From: Blastocatellia bacterium UBA7656
GTDB lineage: Bacteria > Acidobacteriota > Blastocatellia > UBA7656
Direction of reading: 5' to 3'
Length of the DNA: 64,000 nucleotides
NCBI GenBank assembly: GCA_002483445.1
Contig: DLHY01000007.1
Coordinates: forward strand, 101,737 to 165,736
Shown here piece by piece: positions 47,230-55,896 of this stretch. The translations under genes were made by a program, and so were the position numbers. Below the pieces are notes generated by a model. The model saw nothing but the letters and a program-made list of their open reading frames with translations, was not told the origin of the DNA and did not search any database. Each line of letters begins with the position of its first letter. The stretch's first letter is position 1.

Positions 47230-47276
47230 TTAGACCCTTCGCACGCTTTCACGCTCGCTGGCGGCGAAAGGTCTAA
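47230..47276. repeat. Inverted repeat upstream of the ECF sigma gene
   Basis: TTAGACCCTTCGC (47230-47242) pairs with GCGAAAGGTCTAA (47264-47276) at 12 of 13 positions around a 21-base loop. It may be a leader hairpin for the sigma gene at 47376 or a terminator of something small; no coding frame covers it. Confidence 0.45.
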
Positions 47277-47375
47277 CTTGGTGAAACATCAGGCAACGCA
47301 GTCTCGTTAAGCGAGTTTGGACGACTTTACCTTAGAAGGCAGCGTCTAATCTTTGATTTAGCGGGAAGGCGACCA

Positions 47376-47963
47376 GTGGGAGCAAGACCAGCGTTGACAT
47401 CTAGCGATGCTGAATTGGTTCAGCGTTGTCAGCAGGGTGACCAGGCGGCCTGGGCCGAAGTAGTGCGTCAGTTTTCGCGCCGCGTCTACAACCTTGCTTA
47501 TCGTTTCACGACGAGCCACGCGGCGGCTGAAGACCTCACTCAGGAAGTCTTCATCCGTGTTTATCGCTCGCTCAACCAGTACGACCCCGCGCTTGGCGAT
47601 CTGTCGAACTGGCTGATGAGACTGGCGCGCAATCTGATCATTGACGATTACCGGAAGCGTCAGAGGACGCCTACGGATTCGAGCGACGATCTGGCCGATC
47701 ACGAGTATCATCTCCCGGCTGCCAGCGACAGTCCGCAGCGCGCGCTCGAACGCCAGGAACGCCGTCTTCAGGTGCTTGCGGCGATCAACAAGCTCTCGCC
47801 CGATTTGCGCGAGTGCGTCATACTGCGCGACATCGAGGAGTTGAGCTATCAGGATATAGTCGATCTGCTTCAGATACCTGAAGGGACAGTCAAGAGCCGC
47901 ATCAATCGTGGCAGGATCGAACTAGCCAAAGTCCTGCGGAGGATGAAAGTCTCGCCTGAGTAG
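47376..47963 (+). CDS. ECF sigma factor (RpoE-like)
   Basis: A 195-residue sigma factor. Region 2 has AAAEDLTQEVFIRVYRSLNQYD and WLMRLARNLIIDDYRKR; region 4 has LSPDLRECVILRDIEELSYQDIVDLLQIPEGTVKSRINRGRIEL. The GTG start follows GGGAAGG. It is followed by a zinc anti-sigma gene and membrane protein genes, the most standard of the sigma modules in this window. Confidence 0.93.
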   Translation: MGARPALTSSDAELVQRCQQGDQAAWAEVVRQFSRRVYNLAYRFTTSHAAAEDLTQEVFIRVYRSLNQYDPALGDLSNWLMRLARNLIIDDYRKRQRTPTDSSDDLADHEYHLPAASDSPQRALERQERRLQVLAAINKLSPDLRECVILRDIEELSYQDIVDLLQIPEGTVKSRINRGRIELAKVLRRMKVSPE

Positions 47964-48076
47964 TCGACATCCGCCGCCGCGCTAGGCCACGTAAAGGTAA
48001 AGACTGTCATCGATAGACTGACGGAAGTGTTTGAAAGAATTTTCAGGGAGATCGGGAGACCATTCCCGTTGAAGTT

Positions 48077-48910
48077 ATGAATTGCAGCAGATTTGAAGAA
48101 CTACTGAGCGATTACATCGATCAAACGATTGCGCCTCGGCACGCGAGCGATTTCCGCGCGCACTCCTTGCAGTGCCGCGATTGCCGCGCGCTGCTCGACG
48201 ACGTGAAAACCGTCGTCAGGGAATGCAGAGCGGACGACGGCCTCGACATGCCGGAATGGCTTGAGACTTCTCTCGTTATGATCCCCGCCGAGCATCGCCC
48301 GCTTGATTGCTCAGGATTCGAGGATATCATCACTGAATTTCTCGACGGGTTCGTTCCGGCTGCGGTTTATCATCGCTTCGAAGAGCATTCCTCCGCTTGC
48401 GAGACCTGCTCGAATCTGCTCACGGATGTCGTTTACGCCGTCGCTGCATGTCACTCGGTCCACACTTATGAGGACTACGAAACGTCGGAAGCTCTGATCG
48501 AAAAACTTCAGGCGGTGATGCCTTCCCGTCGGCGCAGTTTCAGAAGGATTTTTGCCGACGCGGCCACAGCAGTTTTCAATCTTATTCTGCCGCGGGCCAC
48601 TCAGGGCGCGGGCTGGAGTTTCGCAACCGCCTCGCTGCTCATCTTCATCACCGCCGCGACGTTGTTGTTTGGGTTTTCCGATGACGGCACTTTTACGGGC
48701 ATCTATCGTCAAGCGCATGTAAAAGCGGCAGAGCTTTACAGCCAGGGCGCTGACTTCTACTCGCAGCGCGAAGAGGTTGTGGCCGAGTTTGAACAGGTCG
48801 GCTCGGACATCGGAGAGATATGGGATACGATTGGCGGCGAAAAGAAAGAGTCCGTTGATAATCAACCCCGTAAGGACGCGACCGCGGCCCCGCAGCAGGA
48901 TAAGCAGTAG
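48077..48910 (+). CDS. Zinc-finger anti-sigma factor with two zf-HC2 domains
   Basis: A 277-residue membrane anti-sigma. The N-terminus carries two successive zf-HC2 domains: MNCSRFEELLSDYID..HSLQCRDC and LDCSGFEDIITEFLD..HSSACETC. A transmembrane helix (FATASLLIFITAATLLFGF) follows near residue 195, with a short acidic tail that ends KDATAAPQQDKQ. Duplication of the zinc domain is unusual. It lies 114 bases after its sigma gene. Probably inhibits that sigma factor until a signal triggers release. Confidence 0.88.
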   Translation: MNCSRFEELLSDYIDQTIAPRHASDFRAHSLQCRDCRALLDDVKTVVRECRADDGLDMPEWLETSLVMIPAEHRPLDCSGFEDIITEFLDGFVPAAVYHRFEEHSSACETCSNLLTDVVYAVAACHSVHTYEDYETSEALIEKLQAVMPSRRRSFRRIFADAATAVFNLILPRATQGAGWSFATASLLIFITAATLLFGFSDDGTFTGIYRQAHVKAAELYSQGADFYSQREEVVAEFEQVGSDIGEIWDTIGGEKKESVDNQPRKDATAAPQQDKQ

Positions 48911-49011
48911 CCATTTACTTCCGGCTGCGAATTGCTCGAACCAATAAGCTGACACTATCGTTCTTAGCTGTGAGGAAAGAAAGAGACTCACGGCAAAGGC
49001 AAGGTTTAAGT

Positions 49012-49728
49012 ATGCACTGTTCCTATCATCCATCGAATGCGGCCCGCTCTCGCTGCGCCAGTTGCGCGCGACCGCTTTGCGCCGCCTGTGATCACCGTAT
49101 AAAAGGTTATCCTCATTGTCAGGATTGTATCGTTTTAGGCATTGAATATCTGTCGCGCAGTTACCGCGCCGATGCGCGCCCGAAAAGCAAAGCATGGATT
49201 GCCGCGCTGTGCGGAATCTTTCCGCCCGGATTCGGCGCAGTCTACAATCGCCAGAACGTCAAAGCCTTCCTGCATTTCATCACCATCATCGGATTGTTCC
49301 AGCTTTCAAGCTTCCTGCCCTTCAAGGGGCTGCTGAGGCTGGCCGGTGTGAGCTTTTACCTCTACTCGATAATCGATGCGTATCGCACCGCGCAGCAGAT
49401 AGCTCAGGGCGAAAGCTCAGAGAGACTGGAAGCAAAATTCAAACAATCGCTCGTTCGTCGCGCTCCTGCCATAGGCTTGATACTTATAGTGGCCGGTCTC
49501 ATATCGGTCATTCAGATTGCGCATCCTTTCGGGCTTTCGATCTCTGTCGTGCGGCTGCTGCCCGTTGCGCTGATCTTCCTGGGCGGGTATCTGCTCATCC
49601 GTTATTTCAAGCGTTCGCGCGAAGGCTATGAGGCGAGTCAGCCTGCGCCGCCCTACCCGCTCATACCGGGCCGCTTCCCCGACCGCACACAGGATGCGAC
49701 GCGGGCTTCGCGTCACGATTACAGGTGA
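49012..49728 (+). CDS. B-box-type zinc finger membrane protein
   Basis: A 238-residue protein. The N-terminus (MHCSYHPSNAARSRCASC..LCAAC) is a B-box-like zinc-binding module of the type common in bacterial membrane proteins, followed by four hydrophobic segments (for example FLHFITIIGLFQLSSFLP and AIGLILIVAGLISVI). Function unknown. It is in the operon with the sigma factor and the DUF4097 gene, which follows by three bases. ATG 49012 has AAGGCAAGG ahead. Confidence 0.72.
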   Translation: MHCSYHPSNAARSRCASCARPLCAACDHRIKGYPHCQDCIVLGIEYLSRSYRADARPKSKAWIAALCGIFPPGFGAVYNRQNVKAFLHFITIIGLFQLSSFLPFKGLLRLAGVSFYLYSIIDAYRTAQQIAQGESSERLEAKFKQSLVRRAPAIGLILIVAGLISVIQIAHPFGLSISVVRLLPVALIFLGGYLLIRYFKRSREGYEASQPAPPYPLIPGRFPDRTQDATRASRHDYR

Positions 49729-49731
49729 GAT

Positions 49732-51459
49732 GTGGCTTCTGAGCGCAAAAGAGGAAAGGGCTTTTTGATAGCGGGGCTGCTGTTGCTTGCGGCCGGGGTG
49801 TCCTTTTTGTTCATCCCGTCGAGCGCAGGCCAGGTGGCGCGATGGTTCGCCCGATTGCTTCCTCTCATTTTGATCTGCGCAGGAGTCGTCCGCGTGATGA
49901 GTTATGCGGTCGAGCGCAAGCCTCGCTCGCCCATAAGCGGTATGCTGCTGATCTTCATCGGCGTGCTGTGGTTCGCCAATCGGATTCATCCTGAACTCAA
50001 CGGCCTGCATATTTATGGCCGCTACTGGCTGCTGCTGCTCGGAGTGTTCGCAGCAGTGGAACTTGTGCGCTACTACTCGCACCGCGAAAGCGAAGGCCCG
50101 CCCCCGCGTGTCTTCACAATGGTTCGCGTCGTCGCTATTTTGTTGATAGTGGTCACGGGAGTGGTCGCGGGTCGAATAGCTGGCAACAGCCCTTCGCTGC
50201 TCTCCGCGCTTCGCCTCGATGGGTTCCTGGGTAATCTGCGCGATTCTGTCGTCGGGCAGGAATACTCTTTCACTGATCAGGCGATGGAAGTTCCCGCCTT
50301 CCATCCCGGCAGTCGGGTGACTGTCAGCAACAGCTACGGCGATGTGAAAGTCACTGGCGGAGCCTCGATCCTGCGAGCCACGCTTTCGAAAGGCGTGCGG
50401 TCGTGGAGCGAGGAGGACGCGAGAAAAATAGCCGATCAGATAAAAATAGTTATAGAACAGACTGAAGACGGCTGGCAGATAAGGACGAACCGCGATCAGA
50501 TCGCTCAACAGTTCACTACCAGTTTGCAGATAGAACTGCCCGGCGCGGCGCGGCTTGAGATCAACAACAGCTATGGCCGGGTCTCGGCCAGCCAGATTGA
50601 TTCTCCGCTCCTGGTGAGAGCGAGCTACGGCAAGGCTTCGATCAATGGCATCAGGGGCGATGTCGATTTGTCGCTCACTTATTCGGATTTCGAGATGGCA
50701 AACGTCAACGGGAATGCGACCATCACGGGAGCCAAACGCGCTCAGGTGAGCCAGGTGCAGGGCGCTTTGAAACTCGCGGGGAGCAACGGCAACATTGTCG
50801 TTCGAGATATTGCCGAAACAGTCGAGATAAACGCGCCGTTTTGTAAGATCACCGCGCAGAACCTTCAAAGCAGCGCTTCGATCAGGACTGAACACGGCAG
50901 CGTGAAGGTCGCGCGCGCGGGCGATGTTAAAATTGATGCGCCTTATTCAGACGTGCAGGCGGAAGAGATAACGGGCGATCTCAAGGTGGATTCTTCGAAC
51001 AGCGATATCCGTCTTCGCTCGATTGCGGGCGAAGCGACTGTCGCCGCCCAGCGGAGCGCAGTCACCGCCGACGAGGTGCATGGAAGAATCGAAGTCGAGA
51101 CATCGCACGGGGGAGTGACGATCAGAAATTTTCATTCGGGGCTGAGAGTGCAGACGAGTTATCGCGACGTGACGCTGGTGGCTGCTTCTCAGCCTACGGC
51201 TGACATCGATGTTGAAAACAGCCGCGGCGAGATACGATTGACTCTTCCCGAATCGAGTCAGTTTCAAATCGATGCCGAAAGCGAAAACGGACGGGTGCGC
51301 CCTGTTGGGTTCAACAATATCGCGCAGCCTTCTCGCCATAATCTTCTGGCGGTTTTCGGAACTGACGGGCCGAGGATAAGATTGAGGACTTCTTTGAAGG
51401 ACATCACTGTTCAGGCCGTCGGTTCTCGTCAGGCTCAAATTCGAAGCGGCGTCAACTAG
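49732..51459 (+). CDS. Membrane protein with DUF4097-like beta-helix domain
   Basis: A 575-residue protein. The first part has three or four membrane helices (LIAGLLLLAAGVSFLFIPS and following; DUF5668-like), and the outer part from about 190 is built of repeating short strands (SNSYGDVKV, NNSYGRVSA, RASYGKASI, TEHGSVKV, SSNSDIRLRS), typical of the DUF4097/DUF2807 putative adhesin fold. The GTG start is three bases after the preceding stop. DUF4097 proteins often lie beside ECF/anti-sigma or toast-rack regulators. The outer domain probably senses or binds the envelope. Confidence 0.8.
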   Translation: MASERKRGKGFLIAGLLLLAAGVSFLFIPSSAGQVARWFARLLPLILICAGVVRVMSYAVERKPRSPISGMLLIFIGVLWFANRIHPELNGLHIYGRYWLLLLGVFAAVELVRYYSHRESEGPPPRVFTMVRVVAILLIVVTGVVAGRIAGNSPSLLSALRLDGFLGNLRDSVVGQEYSFTDQAMEVPAFHPGSRVTVSNSYGDVKVTGGASILRATLSKGVRSWSEEDARKIADQIKIVIEQTEDGWQIRTNRDQIAQQFTTSLQIELPGAARLEINNSYGRVSASQIDSPLLVRASYGKASINGIRGDVDLSLTYSDFEMANVNGNATITGAKRAQVSQVQGALKLAGSNGNIVVRDIAETVEINAPFCKITAQNLQSSASIRTEHGSVKVARAGDVKIDAPYSDVQAEEITGDLKVDSSNSDIRLRSIAGEATVAAQRSAVTADEVHGRIEVETSHGGVTIRNFHSGLRVQTSYRDVTLVAASQPTADIDVENSRGEIRLTLPESSQFQIDAESENGRVRPVGFNNIAQPSRHNLLAVFGTDGPRIRLRTSLKDITVQAVGSRQAQIRSGVN

Positions 51460-51491
51460 CGTCGTTTTTGATAATGGAAAGGAGTGTAGCT

Positions 51492-51695
51492 ATGAATTTC
51501 ATCAAACTTGTTATCGGCATGGTGCTTTCGATACTGGCGCTGGTGATCGCAGCCAAGATACTCGGCTTCCTGTTCGTGCTGCTGGCCATTGCCTGGTGGG
51601 TTTTGAAAGCGGTCTTTCTCGTCGGCATATTGGCGCTCATCTGCTGGGGAGTATATCGATTAGTTTCTCCGCGGAATGCTCAACAAACGCAGTAG
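51492..51695 (+). CDS. Small double-helix membrane peptide
   Basis: A 67-residue protein that is almost all membrane (FIKLVIGMVLSILALVIAAKI and LLAIAWWVLKAVFLVGILAL) with a short basic tail. ATG 51492 is preceded by GAAAGGAG. It is the last gene of the ECF/DUF4097 operon, before a terminator. Function unknown. Confidence 0.72.
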   Translation: MNFIKLVIGMVLSILALVIAAKILGFLFVLLAIAWWVLKAVFLVGILALICWGVYRLVSPRNAQQTQ

Positions 51696-51739
51696 CCGAA
51701 AGTCGTAACCGATAAATTGAATACCCTCTCTCAAAGGGT

Positions 51740-51796
51740 GGCGCGGCGATTCTGACTTGACTCATAGCCTTTCGCCGCGCCCCCTCTATCTTTTTT
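51740..51796 (+). terminator. Stem-loop terminator after the ECF/DUF4097 operon
   Basis: GGCGCGGCGA (51740-51749) pairs perfectly with TCGCCGCGCC (51772-51781); the 22-base loop is large, and TTTTTT follows at 51791. Confidence 0.75.
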
Positions 51797-52000
51797 GAAT
51801 TGTTGCAATTTTCTTAAACCGGCTTTTGACGCCGGAATCGCTATTGCCAAAAGCAAACTGGTATGGTAGCCTGCCGTCTGCTTTGGGCAAAAAGAATCCG
51901 CCTTATCAATTACAGGCTGGCAGCTAAAAGCAATAGCGGGAGTTGCTGTGGGACATTAGCAACTATTCCCATACTCTGAAATCAGAGCAGGAGATGCTAA

Positions 52001-52858
52001 GTGTCGGAAGATAGAAGCCAGTTCACACTCATCATCGCTCCTAATGCTTCATCGAGAGTCCGTCGGTTCCAGATCGATTACAAACTGCTTTATATCACCT
52101 GCGGCGCGATTGCCATCGTCGCGCTGCTCGTGATACTGGCCATAGTCCGACTGGCTCGACACGAAGCCCTCAACCTCGAATACCTTTCCGCAAAGGCCGA
52201 AAATGAGCGACTGAAGCGCGAAAACGACGCCTATCAGAACTCATATTCGAAGCTCAAAGGACAGATTTCCTATATTCAGGATATGTCGCAGGAGCTTGCC
52301 CGGAAGGCCAACATGGAGGAGGCTCGCGAGATCGATCAACAGCCCGGAATAGGCGGGCCTGAAACCATCACGTCGCTCGACCGCGCAGCCGATACGCTTG
52401 AGCGCGACCTTCGCCGTATATCGGATCGATTGCGCGACAATCAACTCCGTATAGCGTCGATTCCCACCGGACTGCCTGTCAACGGATATGTCACAGACAA
52501 CTTCGGCATCCGGCATAATCCGTTCAGCGGAGAGGGACGCGAGAATCACGAGGGCCTCGATATCGCCGTCGATTTCGGCACGCCCGTCACGGCCACCGCC
52601 GACGGAATCGTTATATGGGCCGCGCCTCACGGAGGCTACGGAAACGCAGTGGTGATTTATCACAGCAACGGCATCACCACCCGCTATGGCCACTTGTCGA
52701 AGATAACCGTCGAAGCGGGACAGAGAGTCAGACGCGGCGATCAGGTGGGCAATGTGGGAAGCACAGGGCGATCAACCGGCCCGCACGTGCATTATGAAGT
52801 TCGCGAAAACGATCAGCCTGTCGATCCTCAACGTTATATAGGGCCGCCTCGCCCGTAA
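52001..52858 (+). CDS. M23-family peptidoglycan endopeptidase-like membrane protein
   Basis: A 285-residue bitopic protein. A membrane helix (LLYITCGAIAIVALLVILAIV) near 32-52 is followed by a coiled coil (ENERLKRENDAYQNSYSKL) and a C-terminal LytM/M23 domain with HEGLDIAVDFGTPV and GPHVHYEV, the HxxxD and HxH zinc ligands. Probably cleaves or helps regulate cleavage of peptidoglycan in the periplasm. GTG 52001 is preceded by GGAGATG. It is a separate unit, 305 bases from the previous gene; that gap holds the terminator and hairpin CCGGCTTTTGACGCCGG near 51824. Confidence 0.88.
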   Translation: MSEDRSQFTLIIAPNASSRVRRFQIDYKLLYITCGAIAIVALLVILAIVRLARHEALNLEYLSAKAENERLKRENDAYQNSYSKLKGQISYIQDMSQELARKANMEEAREIDQQPGIGGPETITSLDRAADTLERDLRRISDRLRDNQLRIASIPTGLPVNGYVTDNFGIRHNPFSGEGRENHEGLDIAVDFGTPVTATADGIVIWAAPHGGYGNAVVIYHSNGITTRYGHLSKITVEAGQRVRRGDQVGNVGSTGRSTGPHVHYEVRENDQPVDPQRYIGPPRP

Positions 52859-53046
52859 GTTTTCTATGTGGGGCGGGCCACCCGCTCCACCATAATCCTT
52901 CCTGTATTCCCTGTTGAATTTGCCGCAAGTCCTGCCGCATAATGCGTGTTCGCCCTCGACGCAGACATCAGAGAGAATGTTTCTATCTCTCTTACGATTC
53001 CTCCGCTTGTTGAGACTATCTGCCGAAAACGTCCGGCTCCTTGATG

Positions 53047-53553
53047 ATGAGTTCAGATAACGACTGGCTTGATCCTGATCCTGCTCGCGCCGAAGAGAAG
53101 TATCACGAGCTTCGCCGCGCGCTGATCGAATACTTCGCCAGAAGACGATGCCGTGATGCGGAAGACCTGGCTGACGAAGTCTTCTCGCGCGTGGTCGAGC
53201 AAATCAAAAAGGGAACACGGATCGAAAAAGAAGACCCGCGCCGTTTTGCCTACGGCGTGGCCAAAAACGTGTACCGCGAATATGTGAGAAAAGATATAAG
53301 AGGCGAGAAGATATTGCAGGAGATTTCCTTTTCCTCAACGATCCCGGTTCCGAATAACCCGGATGCATGTATAAAGGAATGCCTTGAAAGCCTTGACCCG
53401 AATGAGCGCGAGATGCTTGAAAGATGGTTTCTGGATCAGGATGATGACCAGATGGAAAAAGATATGGGCATTTCGCGCAACAGTGTGCGGATCAGAATAC
53501 ATAGAATCAAAAAGAGACTCGAAGCCTGCTATGATAACTGCAAAAGGCAATGA
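53047..53553 (+). CDS. ECF-type sigma factor (paralogue of 17260)
   Basis: A 168-residue sigma factor close to that at 17260. Region 2 shows EDLADEVFSRVVEQI and RRFAYGVAKNVYREYVRK; region 4 is LDPNEREMLERWFLDQDDDQMEKDMGISRNSVRIRIHRIKKRLEAC. ATG 53047 is used; the frame opens at TTG 53041. It is followed after 44 bases by the LLGE-type membrane anti-sigma, the same order as at 17260-18840. Confidence 0.86.
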   Translation: MSSDNDWLDPDPARAEEKYHELRRALIEYFARRRCRDAEDLADEVFSRVVEQIKKGTRIEKEDPRRFAYGVAKNVYREYVRKDIRGEKILQEISFSSTIPVPNNPDACIKECLESLDPNEREMLERWFLDQDDDQMEKDMGISRNSVRIRIHRIKKRLEACYDNCKRQ

Positions 53554-53597
53554 AATGAACCACGCTTTTTTTGCACTATGAGACGGAGCAACTAGCC

Positions 53598-54554
53598 GTG
53601 CGCCAAAGATCGGATCGCGAAAAACTGATGGTCAGATACCTACTTGGGGAGATGACCGACGAGGAACAGGCCAGAGTCGAAGAGCAATTCTTCCTCGACC
53701 CCGACTATCTGGAAGAGTTGCAGGCTCTGGAAGAGGAGCTTGTTCGCGATTATCTGCAAGGCCGTCTCTCCGACCGCGAGCGCAAAGGGATAGAAGTCGT
53801 TTATCTCGATTCTCCCCATCTCAGCAAACGAGTGGAATTCTCAATCTCATTGATGAGCCATCTCTCTCGCCTGCGAACTGAGAGGCGCGAGGAGCGGGTT
53901 TCGTGGCGGCAGTCTTTGCTTGCCTCGGTGCGTCTTCAAAGACCGGCGGTCAGAATATCGCTTGCAACCGCCTGTATCATCATGTTCGTTGCCGCTCCCG
54001 CGCTGCTCGTCCAGACCCTGCGGTTGAGCAACAGTTTGGAACAGGAGCAATCGCAGCGCGCCGCTCTCAAACAAAATGAGCAGGAGTTGCAGCGACAACT
54101 CGATGAGCAACGATTGCGCGCCGATCAGCTAAGAGAGCAGATTGACCGCTTAGAGCGCCAGCGCGGTCTGCTCGAAGATGAACTCGTGCGATTGAAGCGG
54201 GCGCAATCTATAATAGTTTCTCTGGCCCTCAGCAAAGGCTCGGTCAGGGGGGCGGGAGCGCCCCCTAAACTCATCCTTCAACCCGACGCGAAGCTGGTCA
54301 GGCTTGAACTCGGCGTCGAGAGTAAAGTCGAATACGCCAGCTACGCTGTGCGCCTCAAAATGGTCGGAGGCGATTACATACGGGTTCAAATCTCGCCGCG
54401 CACGAAACGCGCGACTTCAGGCAAAATCGTCATCCTCAGTCTGCCCGCCGATATTTTCGCCACTGGTGATTATCTGCTGACGCTTGTGGGAGTCAGCGCG
54501 TCGGGCGTCGAAGAAGATGTCGAGGATTATTCCTTCAGCGTGGAGAAGCGTTGA
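53598..54554 (+). CDS. LLGE-type membrane anti-sigma with coiled coil and conserved C-terminal domain
   Basis: A 318-residue paralogue of the protein at 17920. The N-terminus (RYLLGEMTDEEQARVEEQFF) aligns throughout the first 60 residues; a membrane helix (ISLATACIIMFVAAPALLVQ) follows, then a long Gln/Glu/Arg coiled coil and a C-terminal domain ending SLPADIFATGDYLLTLVGV...YSFSVEKR. No zinc ligands are seen in the N-terminus. GTG 53598 has GGAG nine bases upstream and is preferred to TTG 53571. It probably anchors the sigma factor encoded upstream at the membrane. Confidence 0.8.
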   Translation: MRQRSDREKLMVRYLLGEMTDEEQARVEEQFFLDPDYLEELQALEEELVRDYLQGRLSDRERKGIEVVYLDSPHLSKRVEFSISLMSHLSRLRTERREERVSWRQSLLASVRLQRPAVRISLATACIIMFVAAPALLVQTLRLSNSLEQEQSQRAALKQNEQELQRQLDEQRLRADQLREQIDRLERQRGLLEDELVRLKRAQSIIVSLALSKGSVRGAGAPPKLILQPDAKLVRLELGVESKVEYASYAVRLKMVGGDYIRVQISPRTKRATSGKIVILSLPADIFATGDYLLTLVGVSASGVEEDVEDYSFSVEKR

Positions 54555-54722
54555 GCTTCGATTCATTCTCTCCATCCTGCCATCCTGTTTTTTTTTTGAA
54601 ATGATTTGAGCGCATTTCGCACTTAATGAGTGAAAGGCGATGCACGGCAAGATCGAGTCTTCCGGCCCGCCAGGAGAGGCATCTGCGCGCGGTGTCTCTT
54701 TCTTTCAAGGAGTAGGAGAAGA

Positions 54723-54926
54723 ATGAAAATGATGCGCAAATTTCGCTTTTGGGTTTTTGTAGCGGCGCTGGCCGTGATGGTTTCCTTCGGGTTGTCGAAT
54801 GCGTTCGGACAGTCAGCCTGTATCAATGAATGCCTGATAGCTTATGATCAATGCATTAACAGTCAGGGAACGAATAACTGTGACCTGGAATATGAAGCCT
54901 GCGTCGAAGACTGCATCGGTCAGTAA
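54723..54926 (+). CDS. Small Cys-rich secreted peptide (twin CX3C)
   Basis: A 67-residue protein. A signal peptide (MMRKFRFWVFVAALAVMVSFGL..NAFG) is followed by a mature part of about 36 residues with six cysteines spaced C-x3-C-x6-C-x8-C-x6-C-x3-C, a symmetric pattern suited to a disulphide-linked helical hairpin. AAGGAG precedes the start. It lies downstream of the LLGE anti-sigma gene and upstream of the secreted LolA-like gene, in the same direction, so it may be part of that signalling operon. No known family was recognised. Confidence 0.72.
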   Translation: MKMMRKFRFWVFVAALAVMVSFGLSNAFGQSACINECLIAYDQCINSQGTNNCDLEYEACVEDCIGQ

Positions 54927-54997
54927 ACCTCGATTCAGAAAATCCGTGACCGGGTTGTCCTGTTTTTCATCCGGTCGCTTTGCGAGGAGAAGTTGTT

Positions 54998-55768
54998 ATG
55001 AAAAAATTCACTCACGCTCTTGTTGCAGTCATCCCGGTCTTTCTCTGGCTGCTGATCTCGTTTTCCGGGAGCGGCGCTCATTCTCAGGCGCAGACGCAAC
55101 CCGCCGCGCAGCCAGATGGGCAATCGGCGTTTGAAAAATCGCTCGACGCTCACGGGGGTCGGGCAGCCATAGCCCGCGCCACATCCTACCGCATCGAAGC
55201 GGTGCGGTTGATGACGACCTTTCCGACCGAGTTCATCGAGCGGCGCATGACGCTTTCCGTCGATGGCGAGAAGTTCCGTCGCGACTCCATCGACTCGTCG
55301 GGCGCGAGTGACCGCGCTGAGATGTTCGATGGCATTAGGCTTTACGCCGCATCGGAATCGAAAGACGGTGACAGTATAGCCAGCCATTGGCTTCCCTCAG
55401 ACGACGCTCGTTTGCGGGCCTTGCGATTCAACGTCGATACTTTCGGGCTGCTGCCGTTGTTGCGCATCTGCGCAGACTCAGTTGCGATTGCCGAAGGGCG
55501 CGCAGGTTCGCTCGACAAGTTCAGAGTCACGACCGCCAAAGGCGACTGGATCGTTTACACGGATCAGGCCGGATTGATTCGCCGACTGGAGATTAAAGAC
55601 AAGGCTTTTCAGTTTGCCGATTATCGCCCGTCGGGCGAGCTTCGATTGCCGTTCATCGAACGGCTGTGGGTAAGCGACCGGCTGGTTTATGAACTGATCT
55701 TCTCGAAAATCGAGATCAATCCTGACTTCCCGCCCGATCACTTCGACTCTGAAGCCCTCTGGCGTTAA
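54998..55768 (+). CDS. Secreted protein with LolA-like outer-membrane fold
   Basis: A 256-residue exported protein (signal: ALVAVIPVFLWLLISFSGSGA). The mature part opens with FEKSLDAHGGRAAIARATSYRIEAV, the pattern of periplasmic LolA/YmfJ-like beta-sheet lipoprotein-handling domains, and continues with many short strands to a conserved end YELIFSKIEINPDFPPDHFD. A loose match only. GAGGAGAAG precedes ATG 54998. It ends just before a strong terminator. Confidence 0.6.
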   Translation: MKKFTHALVAVIPVFLWLLISFSGSGAHSQAQTQPAAQPDGQSAFEKSLDAHGGRAAIARATSYRIEAVRLMTTFPTEFIERRMTLSVDGEKFRRDSIDSSGASDRAEMFDGIRLYAASESKDGDSIASHWLPSDDARLRALRFNVDTFGLLPLLRICADSVAIAEGRAGSLDKFRVTTAKGDWIVYTDQAGLIRRLEIKDKAFQFADYRPSGELRLPFIERLWVSDRLVYELIFSKIEINPDFPPDHFDSEALWR

Positions 55769-55779
55769 GCCCCCACCTC

Positions 55780-55821
55780 AAAGGCTCTCTCCGATTACCG
55801 CTTTTGTCGGAGAGAGCCTTT
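55780..55821 (+). terminator. Stem-loop terminator before the second CHAT gene
   Basis: AAAGGCTCTCTCCGA (55780-55794) and TCGGAGAGAGCCTTT (55807-55821) form a perfect 15-bp stem with a 12-base loop. It separates the sigma/Cys-peptide/LolA-like unit from the CHAT gene. Confidence 0.82.
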
Positions 55822-55851
55822 CATTTGCGCTGCCTCCGTCCTCGCGTTGTG

Positions 55852-55860
55852 TGCTATAAT
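55852..55860 (+). promoter_or_regulatory. Extended -10 promoter of the second CHAT gene
   Basis: TGCTATAAT is an extended -10 element; no good -35 is seen. A start near 55867 would leave a 30-base leader to ATG 55897, which supports that start over the longer frame from 55804. Confidence 0.5.
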
Positions 55861-55896
55861 CCCGCCGCTCAAAACCAACAGGCGGTGTCATCAGTT

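Noticed and set aside
49417..50895. 492-codon reverse frame opposite the DUF4097 gene
   Set aside because: The translation has no domain pattern; the opposite strand shows membrane helices and regular repeats.
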